Assembly: GCA_964538225.1 (NCBI GenBank)
Contig: CAZIDW010000023.1
Coordinates: 1 to 17,151, forward strand
Direction: 5' to 3'
DNA length: 17,151 nt
DNA from: JAFGCR01 sp964538225
Lineage (GTDB): Bacteria; Patescibacteriota; Gracilibacteria; UM-FILTER-43-11
Shown: positions 11,576 to 17,151 of the stretch, one piece after another
Layout of the letters: the number at the start of each line of letters is the position of its first letter
Numbering within the stretch: position 1 is the first letter of the stretch
Notes under the pieces: model-generated
Told to the model about the DNA's origin: nothing
The model's input: only the letters and a program-made list of their open reading frames with translations
Databases searched by the model: none
Made by a program: the position numbers and the translations under genes

Positions 11576-13727
11576 ATGATGGAAAAGGATTTAGATACCA
11601 ATGAAGAGGCTGAACGCTATTCTGAGCGGGCCAAGGTGATGCTCGATTCCCATCTGGTTCCCCGCGAGGAGGCGATGAAAAGCGCCCTGGATAACGCGAA
11701 AAAGGCTTTTGAGCTTCAGCCGGGAAATGCTGACTATTTTAATCTGTTTTTGCAGACAGCTCTGGCCACACGCCAGTCTGTTTTTCAGCTGACCTCACAA
11801 GAAACACTTGAAAAAGCCCTGCAGGTTCCCAGATGTCAGGAGGCAGTCCTGTTTGTCATCGGCCATGTCCGGAATCAGCTTATGGATTTGATGGAAAATG
11901 ACCCTGAATCCTTTAAAAAAGTCTCTTTTATCCCTGAGTTGGAACTCTTGGAAAAACTCAAAGATGCTTATCCCGAACCGGAAGTCCTGCACACGCTTTA
12001 TTTTTTTTATAAGCTGTCTGGCCGTCAGCATGAAGGGATGAAATTTTTTCAGCAAGCGGCTGAGGTGGAACCGGGGTCTTTTGGCCCGGGTTTTATTATG
12101 GCCTGCAAAAATCAGGAGCGCTATCAGGATCTTATCGATTACTATGAAAACCATGAACCCATTTTGCAGCCTGTTTTGTCCGACAAGCATTTAACCGTTG
12201 TGGCGGTGGCTTATGAAAGGCGGGCGGCTGGCCTGGATTGGCAGGTCCGTATTCATTTTAAAAACGAAGGGATGCCCCTGACTTCCCTGAATGATTACCN
12301 NNNNNNNNNGGCAGGCCCGGTCTATTTATGAAAAAATAGCGGCTCCTTACCAGTCCATTCTTACTACTGAACAGCCGGTATTGCCAGACGGCGCGCTGGC
12401 TATCATCAACCATGCCCAGTCTTTTTTCCAGGAAGCTCAGTGCCTCGCTTTTTTATCAGGTGACAAAGAAGATGATAGGGATGATGACGTCTTTGAGCTT
12501 AAGAAAAACGCCCTTGAGATGCTGAACCGGATTATCGAACGGCTGAGCGAGATCGAATATCCCGAATCCTCCGACCTATATGAATATCTTTTATTAGCTA
12601 AAACCCATCTTTTATCCGCTTCCGCGGACGCTCGTTTCGGCATCGAGGCTGTTGATAAGGCGATTGCAACCGCTTACACATTATCCGCGGATGACCGTTT
12701 TCCGGAGCTTGGGCTTGAAGATGTCCTGTTGGACAATTTACAGGTTCTTTTGCAAGTCAGGGCTGGTTTAGAAGAGGAATCTGTCGATGCAGAAAATGCA
12801 GAGTTTCTTCTTTTAGGTTCATTCGTGAAAAACTGGAGGCAGTTGGAAAGTTACGCCAAGCCTATCCAGTTTTATCTGGAAGCCGGCCAAAATGAAAAAG
12901 CCCATCGTATTGAACAATTCTGCGCCATTGTCCCGTTTCTGGAAGACCTTATTAAATTGGATAAATTCGGACGCCAGGATTTTATTAACAGTCTTTTGGG
13001 CTTAACTGAAATACCGGAAAGCAAAACGGCTGCCGAATATAACGCGGCGCTTGATAACGTATATAAGTCCATGAAAGCTACCCAGATTGACTTGGAGGAG
13101 CACATACGACCCTTACATGATGCTTTAGGACCTTATCGCCGGCAATATAAAGCTTATCTGAAAAAAATCGCGCCTGATAATGCCATTATTCAATCCCGTA
13201 TCAAAAATATTTATTCCATTGTTCTCAAACTTCTGAAAGAAACGCACGTTGGTGTGCCTGAGGTCACTGATCTTTTGGCTTTTCGTGTCCTCACTGACAC
13301 GGAAGAAGAGACAAGGGCGCTTTACGAAAAAATCCGCGCGGGAATGAAGAAAGAAAAACCCATGAAAGAATGGATTACTATCGATAACCCTACTGAAACC
13401 AATTACCGGTCGATGGATATTACCGGCATCATCCAGGGGGATGATGTACAGCTGCAGGTGCAGGTTCGCCCTAAAGCCATTGAAGCGGAGATCAACGCCA
13501 GTTTGGCGTATCATGGTTATTACAAGCGCACATCAGGCATCAGCCTTGAAAAAAAGATTGATGAAAATCCTATTCGGTATATGGTCCTCCTTTATGGGAT
13601 CATCGGAAAACTAGGCCATGCCTACCGTTTTATTCGCGACTCCAAAAAACCTTTTACTCTGCCTGAGCTTTTAGAGGTCTATCAGAATCCGCCTTTGTCT
13701 GATTTGCCTCAGCCGGATGATAAATAG
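11576..13727 (+). CDS. Long helical protein with C-terminal RelA/SpoT-like synthetase domain
   Basis: One gene interrupted by an assembly gap (12300-12309): 241 codons before it and 471 after, at least 712 residues. The first roughly 480 residues are helical and repeat-like, with TPR-like pairs (AFELQPGNADYFNLFLQTAL, FFQQAAEVEPGSFGPGFIM), and may be a protein-interaction scaffold. 13194-13529 reads like a RelA/SpoT nucleotidyltransferase domain: SRIKNIYSIVLKLLK (RelA G-R-x-K-x-x-Y-S-I), VTDLLAFRVLTDTEEE (Asp at codon 13269 and the Arg five residues on), TNYRSMDITGI (RelA N-G-Y-Q-S-L-H), LQVQVRP (RelA E-I-Q-I-R-T) and ASLAYHGYYKR (RelA A-A-H-W-x-Y-K). The metal-binding Glu is Gln (codon 13455) and the motif His is Asp, so (p)ppGpp synthesis is doubtful. 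No HD hydrolase, TGS or ACT domain. ATG at 11576 or 11579. Confidence 0.7.
12300..12309. other. Assembly gap (10 N) inside the RelA-like gene
   Basis: Ten N join two contigs in mid-gene. The frame before the gap (codon starting at 12299) and after it (codon starting at 12312) fit one protein only if the true missing length is a multiple of three, so 10 is a placeholder. Starts or stops called at the gap edges are artefacts. Confidence 0.95.
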
Positions 13728-14542
13728 CCAAAATGCTCCAGGCCTTCCAGGATCCCCGCGATGTAATTGCCGTTCATGCCTTTGTATCCGCCTGCCGCAA
13801 AGTAGATCTTTGATAGTATGCTTTTCTGTTCCGCGATTTCGCGGACTTCTTTTTTTACATCTTCCCGCGCGTTGTTCACCACAATAGCTTTATAACCGCT
13901 GGTCAGCGGTTCGATATCATTGCCGCTGTCGCCGGCAAAGACAATCCGGTCTTTAGGCTGGCTCAGATTTTTTTCCAGATAGGCCAGCGCGTGTTTTTTG
14001 GTGGCTGACGCGGGCAGGATGTCCAAAAGGCCCGTGTGGGCGATCTCATCCACACTGAACACCACAGCCGCCAGGATGTTTTTACTTTTCAGGCGATTCT
14101 GGATGTCGCTGACCAGCGCTTTTTTATCGACATCCACCGGCGTGTAGTAACTTTGTTTGAAAGTATTCTGTTTTTCCGGTTCCTGCAGAGTCAGTTCAGG
14201 CCTATCGCTGATCATTTGATGGATGTCCGTGCCACTGTACCCTTGCCAGTCCTGTCCGATTTCCTTTTTCCATCCTTCATGCGCTTCAAACGCGCCGTTT
14301 TTCTGAAAATACATCGTTGTTCCCACATCCCCCACGGCGATGTCCGGCATGGGAATCTTAAAATCCCTCAGGCTGTCTTTAATCAGCCCCAGGCTCCGCC
14401 CGGACATATAGGCAAGTGTGACCGCCGGCCGGCTGACAAATTCCCTAAAAACAGGAACAGCGTCTTCAGAAAGGGGTTGAGGGCCGTTCGGCAAAACGGT
14501 TCGGTCCAGATCACAGGCGAGTAACAGAGGGGCGTCAGTCAT
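13709..14542 (-). CDS. HAD phosphatase, sucrose-6-phosphate phosphatase-like
   Basis: A 277-residue Mg-dependent HAD phosphatase of the Cof/sucrose-phosphatase type. Seen (numbering from this start): nucleophile pair D11/D13 in ACDLDRTVLPNG; motif II Ser in YMSGRS (about 47); LLDILPASATKKHAL with the motif III Lys at 182/183; motif IV GDSGND (204-209); and a C-terminal GNYIAGILEGLEHFGY as in cyanobacterial and plant sucrose phosphatases. Expected reaction: sucrose-6-phosphate to sucrose, although mannosyl- or glucosyl-3-phosphoglycerate phosphatases share this fold. ATG at 14540-14542 is preferred: it lies 4 nt after the stop of the upstream glycosidase and starts just before the first motif. 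An ATG at 14581 would add 13 residues and overlap that gene. The 3' end overlaps the convergent RelA-like gene by 19 bp. Third gene of the sugar operon. Confidence 0.82.
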   Translation of the reverse strand: MTDAPLLLACDLDRTVLPNGPQPLSEDAVPVFREFVSRPAVTLAYMSGRSLGLIKDSLRDFKIPMPDIAVGDVGTTMYFQKNGAFEAHEGWKKEIGQDWQGYSGTDIHQMISDRPELTLQEPEKQNTFKQSYYTPVDVDKKALVSDIQNRLKSKNILAAVVFSVDEIAHTGLLDILPASATKKHALAYLEKNLSQPKDRIVFAGDSGNDIEPLTSGYKAIVVNNAREDVKKEVREIAEQKSILSKIYFAAGGYKGMNGNYIAGILEGLEHFGYLSSG

Positions 14543-14546
14543 ATTT

Positions 14547-15803
14547 TTATAGGATAATTTTTTTAGGGTTTTTGACAGCATGATAGCCCAATACGGCTGC
14601 GGCGGCGCTCCATCCCTGTTTTCTCATTCCCATCGGCTGGAAGTTCTTTCCGTGTAAAAATTCGTGAAAATCCCATTTGCCGCCTTTTTGCTGGGATTTT
14701 TTATTTGCCTCATTGATGCCCTCCAAATACTTTTCTGCTAGTTTCTTTTTGCCGCGTTTTGCCAGGTCCATCACGTAAAATCCAGTGACCATCGGCCACA
14801 GCCCCCCGTTGTGATATTCGTAGGGCTTGTTCCTGAATGTGTAAGAAAAAGACATCTGGAGCTCATCCCATTCCTTATCGATGGTATCGATGACCGGGTG
14901 GAACGCAGGCAGAAGGTAATTCGTGCTTTTGCCGAACCGTTCATTGATGAACTGGTCTACTTCTTTGGTATGGGTTTTGGCGGCAATGCCGAACAGGGAA
15001 ACCAATACGTTTGCTAATGCGTCAAAACGATAACCATAGCCAACCGGAGAGAAGAAAGACAGCCAGTAATTTTTTTGTTCCGGAAAGAATTTTTTCCCTT
15101 TTTTAAACAGGATCTCATGATAGATATATTTTTTGTCCGGCTTTCGGTGCAACAGCCAGTAATTGGAATCGATCTGTTTTTTCAGCCGGTCGCTTTTTTG
15201 TTTGTACTGTTTACATTCTTCACCAATGCATTCCAGCCCATAGGCATAATTTTTTAGAGCTCTGTAATACAACAATTGGTCAAATAATATATAACCATGA
15301 TGGATGTATTCATCGGCCCAGTCGCCTGTTTGCGGCACATAGATAAAATCCCGCAGGTTGAATTCCCAGGCGCCTAAGAGCCATATGCATTTTTTGATGG
15401 CTGGAAAGATATTTTCCAGAAAGGCGTGGTCTTTGGTATGCCTGTAATATTCAACGCATCCGATGACAAACCACAGGTCGGCATCTACCCGGCCGGTCAG
15501 CTTGCCGTAACTCACCTCATCTTCCTCCACTGAGACATTACTGGGGATTTCCCCGTGTTTCCCCTGATATTTAGCCAGGGTTAACAGGCTTTCCTTAAAA
15601 CAGCTGATCAGTTTTTCATTGCCTGTGTAAAGCGTCGCGATTCCCATGATCACACTGTCTCTTCCCCATATCCGCTGATAATTAGCCTTTTTAATAGGGG
15701 ATGCCGTGAGTCCATGGGGTGTACAGCATTGTTCCAGTATTTTTACCGCCTGCTTGTATCCTTCTTCTGTTTTTTTATCTGTTTTTGTTGAGGCTTTGGT
15801 CAT
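14547..15803 (-). CDS. (alpha/alpha)6-barrel glycosidase (neutral invertase / amylo-glucosidase-like)
   Basis: A 418-residue cytoplasmic protein without signal peptide. Motifs fit the six-hairpin glycosidases: YQRIWGRDSVIMG at 42-54, KLTGRVDADLWFVIGCVEYY at 101-120 (compare V-D-S-G-L-W-W of GH100 neutral invertases; D107 is the likely catalytic acid), QTGDWADEY at 158-166, KPYEYHNGGLWPMVTGFY at 326-343 (GH100 H-N-G-G-S-W-P) and QGWSAAAAVLGYHA at 396-409. Expected role: hydrolysis of sucrose or a related alpha-glucoside. GH133/GH15-type debranching or glucosylglycerate hydrolase activity is an alternative. It sits between a sucrose-phosphate-synthase-like transferase and a sucrose-phosphatase-like enzyme. 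Its ATG overlaps the stop of the transferase (ATGA, 15800-15803), so translation is coupled. Confidence 0.75.
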   Translation of the reverse strand: MTKASTKTDKKTEEGYKQAVKILEQCCTPHGLTASPIKKANYQRIWGRDSVIMGIATLYTGNEKLISCFKESLLTLAKYQGKHGEIPSNVSVEEDEVSYGKLTGRVDADLWFVIGCVEYYRHTKDHAFLENIFPAIKKCIWLLGAWEFNLRDFIYVPQTGDWADEYIHHGYILFDQLLYYRALKNYAYGLECIGEECKQYKQKSDRLKKQIDSNYWLLHRKPDKKYIYHEILFKKGKKFFPEQKNYWLSFFSPVGYGYRFDALANVLVSLFGIAAKTHTKEVDQFINERFGKSTNYLLPAFHPVIDTIDKEWDELQMSFSYTFRNKPYEYHNGGLWPMVTGFYVMDLAKRGKKKLAEKYLEGINEANKKSQQKGGKWDFHEFLHGKNFQPMGMRKQGWSAAAAVLGYHAVKNPKKIIL

Positions 15804-17074
15804 GTTTGATGGAGTAATGAATTGTAAGTTTTAATGATTTTGTCTCCGATGGTCTCCCAGGCAAATTCCTGCTGGATTCGTTCAGTTCCGTTGTTCCCGA
15901 ATTCTTTCCGCATTTTTGGGTTTTCCAGCATTAGCCGCATCTTGTAGGCAAAATCATACATATCTTTGGCGCGCGCGTGAAAGCCGGTTCTCAGGTTCTG
16001 TACGGTGTATTGCAGTCCGCCTACCCGTGATACCACCAGGGGCGTTCCGCAGGCCATGGATTCCAGCGGGACGATACCGAACGGCTCGTACCGGGACGGG
16101 ACCACACAGATATCCGCCGCGGAATAATACCATGGCAAAATCCGGTTCGGAACCCGTCCGGCCAGCTGCGTGTTATTTTCAAGCCCCAGGTTTTTGATGA
16201 GCCGCTGGACGGTCTCGAACTGTTTTTTTTCCTGCGCCGGCATTTTTTTTCGGTCTCCGCTCCCCCCGGCGATTACCAGTCTGGTCTTTTTGCGCTCAGG
16301 CGTCGGTAAGTCGTTGAGCAGAATAGCCAATGCGTTCAGCAGAAAATTCAGCCCTTTCTGAGGCGCCAGCCGGCCGACAAAGAGGATGACATTGTCACCC
16401 GTCCCGCAACCTATTTTCCGCCTGGCTACTGTTTTTTTGTGGGCATAAAAGCGGTTCCGGCTCACCCCCACAGGAATGACGGTGATTTTATCCGGCGATG
16501 CCGCGTACAGTTTCATCAGCTGTTTTCTTTCTTCAGGACAGGTCGCGATGATCCGGTCCGCCTTATCCACGATCTCTTTTTCTTTTTCTTCCCTTAATTC
16601 CGCGCCCCTGATACCAGATCCGACCGAACGGTGTTTTACTTTACCCAGGGAATGAAAGGTGTGCAGCAGCGGGATGTTTAACCATTTTTTCAGTTCCAGC
16701 CCGATCACCCCCGACATCCAGTAATGGCTATGGATGATGTCATAACAGCGGGCTTCTTTTGTGATGTGTTTTTTAACCCCGCTGATGAATTCATCTACAT
16801 GGTCGATGAGCCGTTCTTTGGGCATCGGGCCGACCTCCCCGCACCGGATTCTTATCACTCTGAAACCGCTTTTTGATTTTTCAGTTTGCGGGGTCTTCGG
16901 ATCCGACCAGCGGGTGAAGATATCCACTTCATATCCCCGTTTAATCAATTGATTACTCAGTTCACGCACATACACATTCTGGCCGCCGGCTTCTTCACCG
17001 CCGATTTTCGCCAGCGGGTCGCTATGGTCGCTGGTCATCAGGATTCTTTTGTGTAATTTTTCAATACAAAACAT
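15800..17074 (-). CDS. GT4 glycosyltransferase, sucrose-phosphate-synthase/MshA-like
   Basis: A 424-residue retaining GT-B glycosyltransferase of family GT4. Seen: SDPLAKIGGEEAGGQNVYVR at 18-37 (the G-G-Q-x-x-Y-V loop that binds the donor phosphate); HSHYWMSG at 115-122; an N-domain acceptor region ending at HTFHSLGKVKHRS; VGRLAPQKGL at 233-242; and PSRYEPFGIVPLESMACGTP at 326-345 with the E-x7-E pair E330/E338. This pattern is shared by sucrose-phosphate synthases, sucrose synthases and MshA. The following phosphatase and glycosidase make UDP/ADP-glucose plus fructose-6-phosphate to sucrose-6-phosphate the best guess. It lacks the fused C-terminal phosphatase seen in some SPS proteins. First gene of the operon; ATG at 17072-17074, with an extended -10 promoter 23 bp upstream. 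Confidence 0.82.
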   Translation of the reverse strand: MFCIEKLHKRILMTSDHSDPLAKIGGEEAGGQNVYVRELSNQLIKRGYEVDIFTRWSDPKTPQTEKSKSGFRVIRIRCGEVGPMPKERLIDHVDEFISGVKKHITKEARCYDIIHSHYWMSGVIGLELKKWLNIPLLHTFHSLGKVKHRSVGSGIRGAELREEKEKEIVDKADRIIATCPEERKQLMKLYAASPDKITVIPVGVSRNRFYAHKKTVARRKIGCGTGDNVILFVGRLAPQKGLNFLLNALAILLNDLPTPERKKTRLVIAGGSGDRKKMPAQEKKQFETVQRLIKNLGLENNTQLAGRVPNRILPWYYSAADICVVPSRYEPFGIVPLESMACGTPLVVSRVGGLQYTVQNLRTGFHARAKDMYDFAYKMRLMLENPKMRKEFGNNGTERIQQEFAWETIGDKIIKTYNSLLHQT

Positions 17075-17097
17075 TTTAAACAGGTTATCGGTTGTTG

Positions 17098-17125
17098 ATT
17101 ATACCATAAATTTAAAATTTTCAAG
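17098..17125 (-). promoter_or_regulatory. Promoter of the sugar operon
   Basis: Minus strand extended -10 TGGTATAAT (the TATAAT occupies 17103-17098), with CTTGAA 16 bp upstream as a weak -35. There are 23 bp to the ATG and no Shine-Dalgarno. Confidence 0.6.
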
Positions 17126-17151
17126 TTTCCCCTCCGGCATCTAAAGAACTT

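Noticed and set aside
14543..14581. N-terminal extension of the phosphatase from ATG 14581
   Set aside because: It would overlap the glycosidase gene by 35 bp and add 13 basic residues not expected before the first HAD motif. ATG at 14542, 4 nt after the upstream stop, fits better.

Overview
The window reads like a scaffold from a small-genome, moderate-GC bacterium of the Patescibacteria (CPR) type. This is an inference from several observations: compact gene packing; almost no Shine-Dalgarno sequences, with core promoters close to start codons; a secreted lamin-tail/thermonuclease protein; a 23S-IVP-type four-helix-bundle gene; and many small proteins with no recognisable family. TGA acts as a normal stop (for example murA, pheS and the nuclease gene), so the UGA=Gly recoding of Gracilibacteria/SR1 does not apply. 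A run of 10 N at 12300-12309 is an assembly gap inside one gene.

Layout. 1-401 has no gene but holds four successive strong hairpins (127-395), a candidate structured RNA. 402-3566 (-) encodes a large exported protein with four lamin-tail-like modules, an intact thermonuclease domain and a C-terminal membrane anchor. 3588-4137 is a repeat-rich stretch: an AT palindrome, a direct-repeat-flanked palindromic element that replaces the 3' half of a four-helix-bundle gene, a nested hairpin with a terminator-like tail, and the terminator of a small membrane protein gene (4166-4387, -). 4551-4781 (+) is a small unknown protein whose terminator runs into the end of a convergent PrsW-type protease gene (4812-5852, -).

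The centre is housekeeping on the + strand: murA (5970-7229), pheS (7291-8337, no pheT beside it), rpiB (8421-8867) and rpe (8890-9561). The last two form a non-oxidative pentose-phosphate pair. They meet a minus-strand group: a 69-aa acidic protein (9558-9767), a LOG/TIGR00725-type Rossmann protein (9806-10303) and an AT-rich alpha/beta hydrolase (10304-11047). An unknown 125-aa protein (11100-11477, -) is divergent from a long + strand gene (11576-13727) whose C-terminal part resembles a RelA/SpoT alarmone synthetase domain with key residues altered.

The right end is a tight three-gene minus-strand operon (17074 to 13709): a sucrose-phosphate-synthase/MshA-like GT4 glycosyltransferase, an (alpha/alpha)6-barrel glycosidase resembling neutral invertases or amylo-glucosidases, and a sucrose-phosphatase-like HAD phosphatase. 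Together they look like a make-and-break pathway for sucrose or a related non-reducing sugar or glycoside.

The strongest candidates for something new are the helical-repeat/degenerate-RelA fusion, the 127-395 hairpin cluster, the sugar operon, and the overlapping divergent promoters with an operator-like dyad upstream of murA. All functions are assigned by reading motifs by eye; no database search was possible.
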